64,000 nucleotides of DNA from Macrostomum hystrix (Eukaryota; Platyhelminthes; Macrostomidae), in NCBI GenBank assembly GCA_950097015.1, contig CATNEN010000038.1:2171501-2235500 (forward strand). Direction: 5' to 3'. The translations under genes were made by a program, and so were the position numbers. Within the stretch, counting starts at the first letter, position 1. Every line of letters starts with the position of its first letter. This document shows positions 12,956 through 27,500 of the stretch, in pieces. Under the pieces are notes generated by a model that searched no databases, was not told the origin of the DNA, and worked only from the letters and a program-made list of their open reading frames with translations.

Positions 12956-13549
12956 CGCTGCTTTCTGTTCTATGCACATTTCTATGCACGTAGTGAAGAT
13001 CGACTCGCCAATTCTGTCTTGCCGAAATCCCCTAAGTTGTAATCCGATCTGAAATTGAATTTTTTAATTAAAACAGAACTAGAAGAAGCTCGTTTAAAAT
13101 ATTCAAAGTTGTATTTTCTTTAAACGAGCGTACAGTTCAGAACACAACAAGCACTTTTAGCCGAGGCCTTTATGGAATTCATTAAAAATCCATTATACAA
13201 GCCTAAGGTTTATAGACACTTGACCAAAACAAGAGAACGTGATATTATATTTCTGTTAATGGTAGGACACAGAATCTAGAAGCTGCTGCTGCTGCTCACA
13301 GGTTGCCTCTCACCCCTGTCAATCAAACCCTAGGCAGTGGGCCCAATATACTCAGAGGTGTCTGCCTGCGTGAGAAGTGCAGCGAATCGCTGAGTCTGGG
13401 ACCTCCGCCCAGATATCTGAGCACAGTTATAAAGCCAACCAATCAGCTCAGTGAGCTGATGCAGCTGGTATTAATGGCTAATGCAGCTTCACCTTTAGCA
13501 GTAGAAAGGCGAAACTTTTCCTGAGAAACACAGTGTCAAGATAATTGCC
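12956..13549. other. Sequence upstream of the PDE4 poly-Gln first exon
   Basis: Possible promoter with TATAAAG and CCAATCA near 13428-13444; the order is not the classical one. No exon seen. Confidence 0.3.
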
Positions 13550-13689
13550 ATGTCTTTCCTGCAAATTCCTTCCCTGATGGTGAACCAGGTGGAGGAGAGC
13601 TTCGGTGTTATCGGAGATCTGCAGCACTTTCAGCAACAGCAGCAGCAGCAGCAGCACAAGACGAGGACAAGAAGGCATACCCTAGCAAT
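13550..13689 (+). CDS. PDE4: Candidate alternative first exon of PDE4 (poly-Gln)
   Basis: ATG in fair context (attgccATGt) opens 46 codons, MSFLQIPSLMVNQVEES onward, with a Gln tract (CAG repeats at 13629-13656) and a basic end KTRTRRHTLA. It ends in phase 2 at a strong donor GTGAGT (13690). This phase matches the common PDE4 exon at 23401. A TATAAAG-like element (about 13430) and a CCAAT motif (about 13438) lie upstream. PDE4 genes commonly use several promoters with isoform-specific first exons, which is what this would be. Transcript data are lacking. Confidence 0.45.
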
Positions 13690-13714
13690 GTGAGTTGATG
13701 GTCTGAGGGTCTCT

Positions 13715-14313
<599 letters not shown>

Positions 14314-14814
14314 GAGTTTTCTTGATTCTGGTTTATGCAGATTTCGTAAAAGCTTCCAATTGGCAATGGATTCTTTTCAATGCAGCAGAGATTGAAATTT
14401 GAGTGTTTTCGCATTAAAATAATTTATATTCCTTTGTAAAGCTTTCATGGAATCTTTCTGAGACTGATTGAACTAGATTTTATGCTAATTTTAACACGGA
14501 TTTTTCAAGATACACGAGCTAGAAACAGATACTTTATTACATGTTTCTGTTGAACTGATAAAAGTAATTTTTAAATTCGAGAACGTTTTTCTTGCATAGA
14601 ATTTCGCATTTCTACTAGCAGTAGCCAATAAAAGCGTTCGGATCGGGGAAGCAATAAAGTTAAGAACGATTGTGACGTTGCTGATTTAGATGCGCAGAAT
14701 TAGTAGCTGGATCCTTGTCGACTGGTTAGCAATAAGATGAAAATATTTCTCGATAATGTAGGCAGGTACAGAAGAACTGGTACATGGATAAAATGACAAC
14801 TAAGCCCAGTCCAT
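14314..14814. other. Unique AT-rich intronic sequence
   Basis: Nothing recognised. Confidence 0.35.
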
Positions 14815-16975
14815 CACTCAAAATCAACAGTCCAACACCCAAAACCCACAGTCCATCATCCAAAACCCACAGTCCATCATTCTAAACCCACAGTCCATCA
14901 TCCAAAACCCATTGTCCAACATCCAAAACCCATTGTCCAACATCCAAAACCCATTGTCCAACATCCAAAACCTACAGTCTATCATCCAAAACCCATTGTC
15001 CAACATCCAAAACCTACAGTCTATCATCCAAAACCCATTGTCCAACATCCAAAACCCAGAGTCCATTATCTTAAACCCACAGTCCTAGACCCAAAACCCA
15101 CAGTCCATCATCCGAAACCCACAGTCCAACATCCAAAACCTATTGTCCAACATCCAAAACCTACAGTCTATCATCCAAAACCCATTGTCCAACATCCAAA
15201 ACCCACAGTCCATCATCCAAAACCCATTGTCCAACATCCAAAAACCACAGTCCATCATCCAAAACCCATTGTCCATCATCCAAAACCCATTGTCCAACAT
15301 CCAAAACCCAGAGTCCATCATCCAAAACCCATTGTCCAACATCCAAAAACCACAGTCTATCATCCAAAACCCATTGTCCAACATCCAAAACCCATTGTCC
15401 AACATCCAAAACCCACAGTCCATCATCCAAAACCCATTGTCCAACATCCAAAACCCATTGTCCAACATCCAAAACCCACAGTCCATCATCCTAAAACCGC
15501 AGTCTAACACCCAAAACCCGCAGTCCATTATCTTAAACCCACAGTCCTAGACCCAAAACCCACAGTCCATCATCCGAAACCCACAGTCCAACATCCAAAA
15601 CCTATTGTCCAACATCCAAAACCCACAGTCCATCATCCAAAACCCATTGTCCAACATCCAAAACCCACAGTCCATCATCCAAAACCCATTGTCCAACATC
15701 CAAAAACCACAGTCTATCATCCAAAACCCATTGTCCAACATCCAAAACCCATTGTCCAACATCCAAAACCCACAGTCCATCATCCAAAACCCATTGTCCA
15801 ACATCCAAAACCCATTGTCCAACATCCAAAAACCACAGTCCATCATCCAAAACCCATTGTCCAACATCCAAAACCCACAGTCCATCATCCAAAACCCATT
15901 GTCCAACATCCAAAACCCATTGTCCAACATCCAAAACCCACAGTCCATCATCCTAAAACCGCAGTCTAACACCCAAAACCCGCAGTCCATTATCTTAAAC
16001 CCACAGTCCTAGACCCAAAACCCACAGTCCATCATCCGAAACCCACAGTCCAACATCCAAAACCTATTGTCCAACATCCAAAACCTACAGTCTATCATCC
16101 AAAACCCATTGTCCAACATCCAAAACCCAGAGTCCATCATCCAAAACCCATTGTCCAACATCCAAAAACCACAGTCTATCATCCAAAACCCATTGTCCAA
16201 CATCCAAAACCCATTGTCCAACATCCAAAACCCACAGTCCATCATCCAAAACCCATTGTCCAACATCCAAAACCCATTGTCCAACATCCAAAACCCACAG
16301 TCCATCATCCTAAAACCGCAGTCTAACACCCAAAACCCGCAGTCCATTATCTTAAACCCACAGTCCTAGACCCAAAACCCACAGTCCATCATCCGAAACC
16401 CACAGTCCAACATCCAAAACCTATTGTCCAACATCCAAAACCCACAGTCCATCATCCAAAACCCATTGTCCAACATCCAAAACCCACAGTCCATCATCCA
16501 AAACCCATTGTCCAACATCCAAAAACCACAGTCTATCATCCAAAACCCATTGTCCAACATCCAAAACCCATTGTCCAACATCCAAAACCCACAGTCCATC
16601 ATCCAAAACCCATTGTCCAACATCCAAAACCCATTGTCCAACATCCAAAAACCACAGTCCATCATCCAAAACCCATTGTCCAACATCCAAAACCCATTGT
16701 CCAACATCCAAAACCCATTGTCCAACATCCAAAACCCATTGTCCATCATCCAAAACCCACAGTCCATCATCCTAAAACCACAGTCTAACACCCAAAACCC
16801 GCAGTCCATTATCTTAAACCCACAGTCCTAGACCCAAAACCCACAGTCCATCATCCGAAACCCACAGTCCAACATCCAAAACCCACAGTCCATCATCCAA
16901 AACCCACAGTCCATCATCCAAAACCCACAGTCCAACATCCAAAACCCACGTACAGTCCAACATCCAAAACCCATT
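14815..16975. repeat. 21-bp minisatellite with 462-bp higher-order repeat
   Basis: About 103 units of ACCCATTGTCCAACATCCA plus two bases. The marker AGTCCTAGAC recurs at 15081, 15543, 16005, 16362 and 16824. Spacings are 462, 462, 357 and 462, or 22, 22, 17 and 22 units, so one copy lost five units. Confidence 0.97.
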
Positions 16976-17552
16976 TTAATCTTGGGGGGGTAATTTTTAG
17001 TTTTGATAATTAGTAAGTTCAGGAATATTAGCCAAATGCTTTAACCTTTGCCCTGGGATACCCATGCAATCTATGTGTGGTTCCATGCACTCATTTGAAT
17101 TCTCCTTAATTGTGTCGCTAATCAACTAATTCCCGTTTTCATTAGCAAATTTTGTTCTGGCAAATCTACAGCCAGCACAGTATGCAGTGAAGAGGCAGAT
17201 TAATTAGCTTGTAATTAATTACCAGGGCAGAGAATGCCCAGCTCTCACCGGAGCCCTCGGGTAGTCAGGAAGTTGATTGAGCTCAGCTTATTGGACTCAC
17301 AAACCTCAGGTACCACAACTATCAACTATACAAACACATTAGCCTGGCCAGTTGCATTATGTGCATATAGCTTTAACTGCATTGATAATTGCAAGGCATG
17401 TACTTACCGTTTGGGGTGGTTGCAGCAGCGAGTGCATAAGAGTACACGCGCAAATATAATATATATTCTCACAAATTCAGTACTGCCGACTAGAAATCTG
17501 TCCTAGCAGATTTTACTAGATAAATTTCATTGAGTGATAACTAGCTGAAGCC
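16976..17552. other. Sequence upstream of the PDE4 Ser-rich first exon
   Basis: AT-rich with a TATA-like run at 17457-17466. Possible promoter. Confidence 0.3.
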
Positions 17553-17803
17553 ATGGACAATGAGACTGTCAATCTATCACCTATTTCATCGCCAAATATG
17601 GAGCACAAGCAGCAGTTGCTTTCAACCCTGAGTCGAATTTCTAGTCGAAAATCAGTTTATCTACAACACCGAAGCTCATCTGCTCCTTCATCAAGCCACT
17701 CAAATTCTCAGTCGCTGCAGCAGCAACTGCTTTTGCTATCACGAAAAGCTTCCGTTACAATGGGCAACTCTCGAAGACAAAACGTTCGCGTTTTGAGAAA
17801 AAG
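17553..17803 (+). CDS. PDE4: Candidate alternative first exon of PDE4 (Ser-rich, basic)
   Basis: ATG in a good context (gaagccATGGac) opens 83 codons rich in Ser, Gln and Arg, with RKS and RKAS motifs that look like PKA-type phosphorylation sites. It ends AG|GTAGGT in phase 2, matching the common PDE4 exon at 23401. The donor region is then repeated three times (17804-17900). Codon content and lack of repeats make it look coding. Assignment to PDE4 is by strand, position and phase, not homology. Confidence 0.5.
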
Positions 17804-17900
17804 GTAGGTCTTTGTAGGGTCGCATTTTGAGAAAAGGGTAGGTCTTTGTAGGGTCGCGTTTTGAGAAAATGGTAGGTCTTTGTAGGGTCGCATTTTGAGA
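17804..17900. repeat. 34-bp triplication of an exon-donor junction
   Basis: The junction TTTTGAGAAAAAG|GTAGGT of the candidate PDE4 exon 17553-17803 is repeated twice more (near 17837 and 17871), each copy retaining GTAGGTCTTTGTAGGGTCGC. Confidence 0.9.
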
Positions 17901-17959
17901 ACAATCTTTCTGGTAGTTGATTGAACTGCTTGACTTGGGTTAGATGGGACTGGACTGCA

Positions 17960-18650
17960 AACTGAAAGACTGGGTTGTCTTCTTGATGGACTGCATCAGC
18001 CTTGACCCATCACAGTGGTGTCTTCTTGATGGACTGCATCAGCCTTGACCCATCACAGTGGTGTCTTCTTGATGGACTGCATCAGCCTTGAACCATCACA
18101 GTGGTGTCTTCTTGATGGACTGCATCAGCCTTGAACCACCACAGTGGTGTCTTCTTGATGGACTGCATCAGCCTTGACCCATCACAGTGGTGTCTTCTTG
18201 ATGGACTGCATCAGCCTTGACCCATCACAGTGGTGTCTTCTTGATGGACTGCATCAGCCTTGACCCATCACAGTGGTGTCTTCTTGATGGACTGCATCAG
18301 CCTTGACCCATCACAGTGGTGTCTTCTTGATGGACTGCATCAGCCTTGACCCATCACAGTGGTGTCTTCTTGATGGACTGCATCAGCCTTGACCCATCAC
18401 AGTGGTGTCTTCTTGATGGACTGCATCAGCCTTGACCCATCACAGTGGTGTCTTCTTGATGGACTGCATCAGCCTTGACCCATCACAGTGGTGTCTTCTT
18501 GATGGACTGCATCAGCCTTGACCCATCACAGTGGTGTCTTCTTGATGGACTGCATCAGCCTTGACCCATCACAGTGGTGTCTTCTTGATGGACTGCATCA
18601 GCCTTGACCCATCACAGTGGTGTCTTCTTGATGGACTGCATCAGCCTTGA
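17960..18650. repeat. 43-bp minisatellite
   Basis: About 16 nearly identical units containing GTGTCTTCTTGATGGACTGC and ATCAGCCTTGACCCATCAC. Confidence 0.97.
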
Positions 18651-18982
18651 CGCACTGGGGTGTCTTCCAAATTGAGCTCAACAAGCAGGTGCAGTGATTG
18701 AGCACAGCCCAATTCTTCCTCTATCTAGAACAGACACCCCATTCCACTGCCTTCTTCGGAGAGCGCTCAAGTGTCCGAAAGCCACTCAGGGGTTGGCAGA
18801 GAGAGGGGGGTGGGGCAGAGACAGCTGACTGGCTCAAAATTGGGGAAGCCGAGCTGTACGGGATTGGAAGACCGACTAGAAAAATCGTTTGCTGTGCTCA
18901 ACTCGACAAATCGAGTCGAATCGAGCTGCGGCACTCTGGTCGGATCAAGCAGCATTGTCCGTGCCGCGGATTGAATTTTGAC

Positions 18983-19107
18983 ATGGCAACTTCGACAACT
19001 ACTCGAAGGCTGTCCCGGATGGCTCGAACTGAGAGTGCTCAGGCAGTGACCCCGCGCAGGAGTCTGGCTATGAGCAGACTCAAACCCAAATGGGGAAGAA
19101 CTGCCAG
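18983..19107 (+). CDS. PDE4: Candidate proximal first exon of PDE4
   Basis: ATG in good context (ttgacATGGca) opens 41 codons: [20 protein letters not shown], then a basic segment ending in KPKWGRTA. It ends AG|GTGAGT in phase 2, giving an AGC Ser codon when joined to 23401. The frame is open further 5' to an earlier ATG at 18698, so a longer N-terminus is possible. It is the nearest of four phase-2 5' exons to the common body and is used for the 666-aa model. RRLS is a potential PKA site. Confidence 0.55.
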
Positions 19108-22100
19108 GTGAGTTACAATTAGTGATGGTTTCAGATTGGTAGATTATAATCCGTAGATAATTAGACTGCAATAAGTCGATAATTAAAACTGTAATCAGTA
19201 GATAAGTAGACTGTAATCAGTAGATAAGTAGACTGTAATCAGTAGATAAGTAGACTGTAATCAGTAGATAAGTAGACTGTAATCAATGGATAAGTAGACT
19301 GTAATCACTCAGTTGATTAGTAGACCCTAATTGCTAAATTGGCATATTTTAATCCTTTATATTATCGATTTTAATCCACTACAGTTATAACTTGCAAGGG
19401 GTCAGCCTTTCACATTGTTATTCATGCAGTGAGTACACACTCTCATTGTGCCTTGGAGATTGGTCCTCAGTGGTCCTCAAATTGCACGACAAGCCCCCAA
19501 GCGTTCTCTACGTATTTGATGAATTTGGCTCCGTCGCGGATTCGAACTGATGAACTTGGTGTGAGAGGCAGACGAGTTAATCCACCCCATTCAAAATCAC
19601 TTCAGTGTAGGAGCGTAAGATCACTCGTAAGATAACTCGTAAGATAACTCGTAAGATAACTCGTAAGATCACTCGTAAGATCACTCGTAAGATTACTCGT
19701 AAGATTACTCGTAACATTAACTCGTAGGATAACTCGTAAGAGAGCAAGTTAAATGGCATAAGGAAAGTCGATGTACATTCAGATGTACAATACACTCGTC
19801 CACGTCGTGAGTTAAAAGGTTAACATTTTTTTCCCAGCGGCATATCAATTTGTCCCTAAATCAACTTATGTTAGGCAAAGCATTGAGTCTTAGTGAAGAT
19901 AACTAACGCATATAACATTAGAGACGCCACTGTTGCATAAAATGAACCTCCTCAGCTCAAAAGTTATCTGAACTGTTAACATTTCCTATAAATAAAAGAC
20001 TGCAGAAATTAACACGACCCGACAGCTGTACAGGAGAAGGACAAGAAAAAGGCCTTTTGCTTCTAGAGACACTTTTTGCGAATCTATTTAATACGAGTGG
20101 CTTCCGAAACAGCAATAGATTATTCGACTTGAAAACCTGGTCCTCAGGGTTTTGCACGGTTCCCTGCAAATTAGCAATTCGTCGCCAATTGCTGCAGATT
20201 TTGCCAAACCAATTTGAAAAATTTTTCTCATGCGCACCTGCTCCGTGCTCAAAGTCTAGGCCCAGATAGCAGACCAAATGCAGCGAAACGGGAGACAGTC
20301 ACGCTTTCCATTGCGAACAGCCAGTCATTCCACTGCCCTAATACAGACCTTCAGGCCCGGAATTAATTATTCAGACTCGGGGGAGAGCGAAGCAGACAAT
20401 TTTTCAGGTTTCATATTGGCGAATGGCGAATTGGCGAAAACTGGGTCGTCGATGCACCACCGCCATGCAGTTTTTGTCTTAGAGTTCGGAGTTTTTGGTA
20501 TGCGATATTCGCTTGCTGGAGATTTTTGGGTTTTGTTAGATTCCAGTTGATTGGTAAAGCGAGGTTTGTGAGGCCTCTGCTTGAGCGCACAACAGTTGAT
20601 TGGTAAAGCGAAGTTTGTGAGGCCTCTGCTTGAGCGCACAATAGTTGATTGGTAAAGCAAAGTTTGTGAGGCCTCTGCTTGAGCGCACAATAGTTGATTG
20701 GTAAAGCAAAGTTTGTGAGGCCTCTGCTTGAGCGCACAACAGTTGATTGGTAAAGCGAGGTTTGTGAGGCCTCTGCTTGAGCGCACAACAGTTGATTGGT
20801 AAAGCGAGGTTTGTGAGGCCTCTGCTTGAGCGCACAACAGTTGATTGTTAAAGCGAAGTTTGTGAGGCCTCTGCTTGAGCGCACAACAGTTGATTGGTAA
20901 AGCGAAGTTTGTGAGGCCTCTGCTTGAGCGCACAATAGTTGATTGGTAAAGCGAAGTTTGTGAGGCCTCTGCTTGAGCGCACAATAGTTGATTGGTAAAG
21001 CGAAGTTTGTCAGGCCTCTGCTTGAGCGCACAACAGTTGATTGGTAAAGCGAGGTTTGTGAGGCCTCTGCTTGAGCGCACAACAGTTGATTGGTAAAGCG
21101 AGGTTTGTGAGGCCTCTGCTTGAGCGCACAATAGTTGATTGGTAAAGCGAGGTTTGTGAGGCCTCTGCTTGAGCGCACAATAGTTGATTGGTAAAGCGAA
21201 GTTTGTGAGGCCTCTGCTTGAGCGCACAATAGTTGATTGGTAAAGCGAAGTTTGTGAGGCCTCTGCTTGAGCGCACAATAGTTGATTGGTAAAGCGAAGT
21301 TTGTGAGGCCTCTGCTTGAGCGCACAATAGTTGATTGGTAAAGCGAAGTTTGTGAGGCCTCTGCTTGAGCGCACAATAGTTGATTGGTAAAGCGAGGTTT
21401 GTGAGGCCTCTGCTTGAGCGCACAATAGTTGATTGGTAAAGCGAGGTTTGTGAGGCCTCTGCTTGAGCGCACAACAGTTGATTGGTAAAGCGAGGTTTGT
21501 GAGCATCAAGAAAAGCATGAGTGTATAATGTTCGATTGGTAAATCGAGGTTTGCTTGGCTTAAAAAAAAACATGAGTGTACATTTGTTGATAGGCAAAAT
21601 GGAGGGTTTGCGAGGCTTCTGTTCTGGGTCGTTACGTCTTTGCGTTCAAGCACTGTCTGAGTGCTTATCCATCATTTGAAGAGTTTTTAGCACCTGAGCC
21701 GACAAAGGAATCGTTTGGTGTTTTTCTTAATACTCACATTTGCTAATTGTTGTGTGGGAAAATTATGTCGTTTTTCGAAGAAGACTCGTTGCCTAATATA
21801 AATAAGATGGGGGCAGCTACAGTGGATTACAAAAATCAATCACAGATTTATGTGAACCTCCTATCAAAACTCCCTGACGTCATGTGTGCAAAATCCAGTT
21901 TGCTTTCTACAAAAAATCACGGGTTTATTAACCAATCACATGTGCCATCTTTATGATCATTTATAGCTCATAAAATGAATCATTTTTTCAAAAACAAGGG
22001 CGGTTTAAAAAAACATAAAATTAACTACTGTAATTTCTAAAAAAGACAGTTCATCTAATCTAGTCTACTGTAATCATAGGTGCGATTTCTGCTTCAATCA

Positions 22101-24532
22101 AATTATCGATTTCTTTATTGTCCATTTCAACTCTAATCACAGGGTCCATTCTAATCACAGTTGTCTATTGTAATCACAGGTGTCTACTGTAATCACAGGG
22201 TCCACTCTAACCACTCTTGTCTATTGTAATCACAGGTGTCTACTGTAATCACAGGGTCCACTATAATCACAGGGTCCACTCTAATCACAGTTGTCTACTG
22301 TAATCACGGGTGTCTACTCTAACCACAGGGTCCACTCTAATCACAGGTGTGTACTGTAATCACGGGTGTCTACTCTAACCACAGGGTCCACTCTAATCAC
22401 AGGTGTGTACTGTAATCACAGGTGTGTACTGTAATCACAGGGGTGTACTGTAATCACAGGTGTGTACTGTAATCACGGGGTACACTCTAATCACAGGTGT
22501 GTACTGTAATCACGGGGTACACTCTAATCACAGGTGTGTACTGTAATCACGGGGTACACTCTAATCACAGGTGTGTACTGTAATCACGGGGTCCACTCTA
22601 ATCACAGGTGTGTACTGTAATCACGGGGTACACTCTAATCACAGGTGTGTACTGTAATCACGGGGTACACTCTAATCACAGGTGTGTACTGTAATCACGG
22701 GGTACACTCTAATCACAGGTGTGTACTGTAATCACGGGGTCCACTCTAGTCACAGGTGTGTACTGTAATCACGGGGTACACTCTAATCACAGGTGTGTAC
22801 TGTAATCACGGGGTACACTCTAATCACAGGTGTGTACTGTAATCACGGGGTACACTCTAATCACAGGTGTGTACTGTAATCACGGGGTACACTCTAATCA
22901 CAGGTGTGTACTGTAATCACGGGGTCCACTCTAATCACAGGTGTGTACTGTAATCACGGGGTACACTCTAATCACAGGTGTGTACTGTAATCACGGGGTA
23001 CACTCTAATCACAGGTGTGTACTGTAATCACGGGGTACACTCTAATCACAGGTGTGTACTGTAATCACGGGGTCCACTCTAATCACAGGTCTGTACTGTA
23101 ATCACGGGGTACACTCTAATCACAGGTCTGTACTGTAATCACGGGGTACACTCTAATCACAGGTCTGTACTGTAATCACGGGGTACACTCTAATCACAGG
23201 TCTGTACTGTAATCACGGGGTACACTCTAATCACAGGTGTGTACTGTAATCACGGGGTACACTCTAATCACAGGTGTCTACTGTAATCACGGGGTCCACT
23301 CTAATCACAGGTGTGTACTGTAATCACGGGGTCCACTCTAATCACAGGTGTGTACTGTAATCACGGGTGTCCATTTCTAATCCAATCGCAGGTTTCATAG
23401 CTCGCCAAAATGCCACTATCCCAAATTCAGTTTCGACGAGAACGCGGCTCAGAGACCGGAGGGCAGCGGGGGTCTGATTCTGCAGCACCTGCCGCACCAG
23501 CGCCGGGAGTCCTTCATCTACCGGTCCGACTCCGACTTCGATGTCTCGCCAAGAAACTCGAGACACTCCTCGATCACCGGGGAACTGTGAGTCGATCTCT
23601 ATCGCGTTTTTGTGGGCGAAATAGGCTACTCTAACTACTGATCATTGATGAAATGAGTAGTCAGTTCTGTAGAACAGAAAAACGTTTTTGTTAAGTCAGT
23701 TTTAAACTCAACTCAAAAGATTCTTGATTTGCTACGCTCGAATTATAAAATAATTTTTACCAAATCTCTCTCATCCAATCTCGCTTATCTAATCTCTCTT
23801 ATCTAATCTCTCTTATCTAATCTCTCTTATCTAATCTCTCTTATCTAATCTCTCTTATCTAATCTCTCTTATCTAATCTCTCTTATCTAAACTCTCTTAT
23901 CTAAACTCTCTTATCTAATATCTCTTATCTAATCTCTCTTATCTAAACTCTCTTATCTAATCTCTCTTATCTAATATCTCTTATCTAATCTCTCTTATCT
24001 AATCTCTCTTATCTAATCTCTCTTATCTAATATCTCTTATCTAATCTCTCTTATCTAAACTCTCTTATCTAATCTCTCTTATCTAATCTCTCTTATCTAA
24101 TATCTCTCATCTAATCTCTCTCATCTAATCTCTCTTATCTAATCTCTCTTATCTAAACTCTCTTATCTAATCTCTCTTATCTAATCTCCCTTATCTAATC
24201 TCTCTTATCTATTATCTCTAATCTAATCTTTCTTATCTAAACTCTCTTATCTAATCTCTCTTATTATTCTCTTATCCAATCCATTCTTTATCAGATCTCT
24301 TTTATCCGATCTTGTCCAATACCGCACATTCAATCTCCTTTATCCAGTGTCCCAAGTCCAATATTTTTATCCCATCCAGATGATAAGGGCCAGCCAGAAT
24401 CTGGGGCAGGATAATTACGTCTTTATGAAGATAAGGACGAGCATGACAAGATCGACTTGACGAGTTGTTGTGAGTGGTGTGGGGTTGAGAAAACGCTCGT
24501 TGTAAAGAGGCTTGGCCAGCAGGCGGAATGTT

Positions 24533-24569
<37 letters not shown>

Positions 24570-27500
24570 GGCAGCCAACCCCACCAATCCGCTGGGCGGA
24601 ACTCCCCAAGCGTGGAATGCCAATTCTCACCCCACCGGCCTCTGTCCAGTCTCTCCCGGTCTTCCAAGTACCTTCCTCTTCTTCCTCTCTTTTTTTCTAG
24701 TGTCGCCGAGCCCGCATGTCCAATTCGCTTTCGCCGTATCGCTCTCTCGCCGTGTGTCGCCCAATTGATATTCGGGGTGGATGACGTCAACGATAATTTC
24801 TGTCGCCCCTATCCACCCCCACCTCCTCCGCTGTCCTGCCGCAGCCCCAGATTCAGCTTCACTTGTTTTCCTCCCCAGTTACTCTAGTCTCAACAGGTGA
24901 ATGGTGAAGTCCCTGTTCCCCATCAGGTTTATTCTAGTTTCTTTCTCATGCTCTCAAAGTCGTATTCGCGTAGCTCAAAGTCTCTCGTGAGCGCAGCAGC
25001 AATTTCGAATTCCAATCCCCGATTTCTGTCCGTCTGTTTGGTTCGCTGAATAATTGCGAGAATGCCAGTCCTTGCGAACCGCCGCGGCATCTCCCAGTAG
25101 TCGACGGAATGCCCAGAGACCAAGAGGCGAGTCACGGCCAGTCGAGCGTCCTGTCACTCTGCGCCCGACTCTGCGGCGGCCGACGAACTAGTAGGAACTC
25201 AGAAAAAAATCTTCAGCAGCAGCAGCCGATGATTCGACATGCCAGTGAACTGCGAGTGAACAGCCTCAACAATGAATCCATTAAAGGAGGCAGCGATGAC
25301 GTAATAACGAATTCGCTCCCGGAAATTCGGCGCAGCGGAAAGACCTCCTCCCTGACGTCTTCTAGACGCGGATCTATGTACATTTTCAGGCACTCGGACG
25401 AGGTCATTGTGACGCCATTCGCCCAGGTGCTGCACACCCTGCGCTCAGTCTACGACGGTGTGAAGACCCTGACCGGAGCTGACAACTTGGGCGGCGTCGG
25501 GAACCACCGGGAATCGACTGTCACGATGACGGCCGGGTGAGTGGATCGGATTTGTGAATTGCTCGAATCAAATGGTTTAATTGGTGATCCTAAAATAATG
25601 TGTAGCAAAAGGAATTAAAAATAAGTAAAATGTAAAATGGGTGGGTGGTGGGACCACCTTGGATTCGGATATAGGCGTGACAAAGATGGATTTGGGTGGG
25701 GGTGGGACCACCTTGGATTCGGAGCGGGGCGCCACCAAGATGGATTTGGGTGGGGGTGGGACCACCTTGGATTCGGAGCGAGGAGCCACCAAGATGGATC
25801 TGGGTGGGGGTGGGACCACCTTGGATTCAGAGCGAGGAGCCACCAAGATGGATCTGGGTGAGGGTGGGACCACATAAGATTCGGATCGAGGCGTGACAAA
25901 GATGGATTTGGGTGGGGGTGGGACCACCTTGGATTCGGAGCGGGGCGCCACCAAGATGGATCTGGATGGAGGTGGGACCACCTTGTATTCGGAGCGAGGA
26001 GCCACCAAGATGGATCTGGGTGGGGGTGGGACCACCTTGGATTCAGAGCGAGGAGCCACCAAGATGGATCTGGGTAAGGGTGGGACCACATAAGATTCGG
26101 ATCGAGGCGTGACAAAGATGGATCTGGGTGGGGGTGGGACCACCTTGGATTTAGAGCGAGGAGCCACCAAGATGGATCTGGATGGGGGTGGGACCACATA
26201 AGATTCGGAGCGAGGCGTGACAAAGATGGATTTGGGTGGGGGTGGGACCACCTTGGATTCAGAGCGAGGAGCCACCAAGATGGATCTGGATGGGGGTGGG
26301 ACCACATAAGATTCGGATCGAGGCGTGACAAAGATGGATTTGGGTGGGGTGGGATCACATAAGATTCGGATCGAGGCGTGACAAAGATAGATCTGGGTGG
26401 GGTGGGACCACCTTGGATTCGGAGCGAGGAGCCACCCAGATGGATCTGGATGGGGGTGGGACCACATAAGATTCGGATCGAGGCGTGACAAAGATGGATT
26501 TGGGTGGGGGTGGGACCACCTTGGATTCGCAGGCTTCGGTATCCGATTATGGCAGGCCGTGGGCCATGCACTTTGACCTTATTGACTGCGCCTCTAATTA
26601 TAAAGCCGCAAAAGTTTTCTGCAGCAGTACCAAAAGCGGCGCTGTTCAAGCTAGTTTCCTGGAAAAAAAGTCTCCCTTGACCGGACCGTCGAATGAAGAA
26701 ACGGGCGATAAAAGCTATAATGCACTTTTTTCCCGGGCCTTGTCAAATAGCGTTTTTTATTCGCCTCGGGGCCTCGCGAGTAATTTGGGCGCTGCGGTTT
26801 CTAGGAATGAGATTCGGGCAGCATGCGGGAACTGCGCGATGGAAACCTGACGTACGATCGGGCGGAAAACGAAATGAAATGAAATTGCTAAGCTGCAATA
26901 TGAAAGAATAATAGCACTGCTATAAGCAATCCATTTTTATTAAGCTTCTTCTTTGACCATTTGTTCGAAGGAGCAAAAATTTTTCCCATTCAGATTTGTA
27001 GATTAGATTTCCCATTCAGGCTTGAATTGTGATTACCACTGAAACCCTGCCTCAAGTGTACTCTAGAAACTCAGGCTTATCACGTTAGACACACTTGTTA
27101 GACAGGCTTATCTCCTGTTAGACAGGCTTATCACCTGTTAGACAGGCTTATCTCCTGTTAGACAGGCTTATCACCTGTTAGACAGGCTTATCACCTGTTA
27201 GACAGGCTTATCACCTGTTAGACAGGCTTATCACCTGTTAGACAGGCTTATCTCCTGTTAGACACATCTCTTAGACAGGCTTATCACCTGTTAGACAGGC
27301 TTATCACCTGTTAGACAGGCTTATCACCTGTTAGACAGGCTTATCACCTGTTAGACAGGCTTATCACCTGTTAGACAGGCTTATCACCTGTTAGACAGGC
27401 TTATCACCTGTTAGACAGGCTTATCACCTGTTAGACAGGCTTATCTCCTGTTAGACACATCTCTTAGACAGGCTTATCTCCTGTTAGACACATCTCTTAG

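Noticed and set aside
14824-16809. Frames of MLDNGFWMMDCGF repeats
   Set aside because: 21-bp repeat period keeps frames open on both strands; no unique sequence.
14815-16975. CRISPR array
   Set aside because: Units are contiguous without unique spacers, and the window is eukaryotic.
20367-21653. 428-codon antisense frame of [12 protein letters not shown] repeats
   Set aside because: 49-bp intronic minisatellite; neighbouring antisense frames are equally open and it lies antisense within PDE4.
26485-26850. 121-codon open frame
   Set aside because: Starts inside the 54-bp array, lacks splice support and resembles no family.
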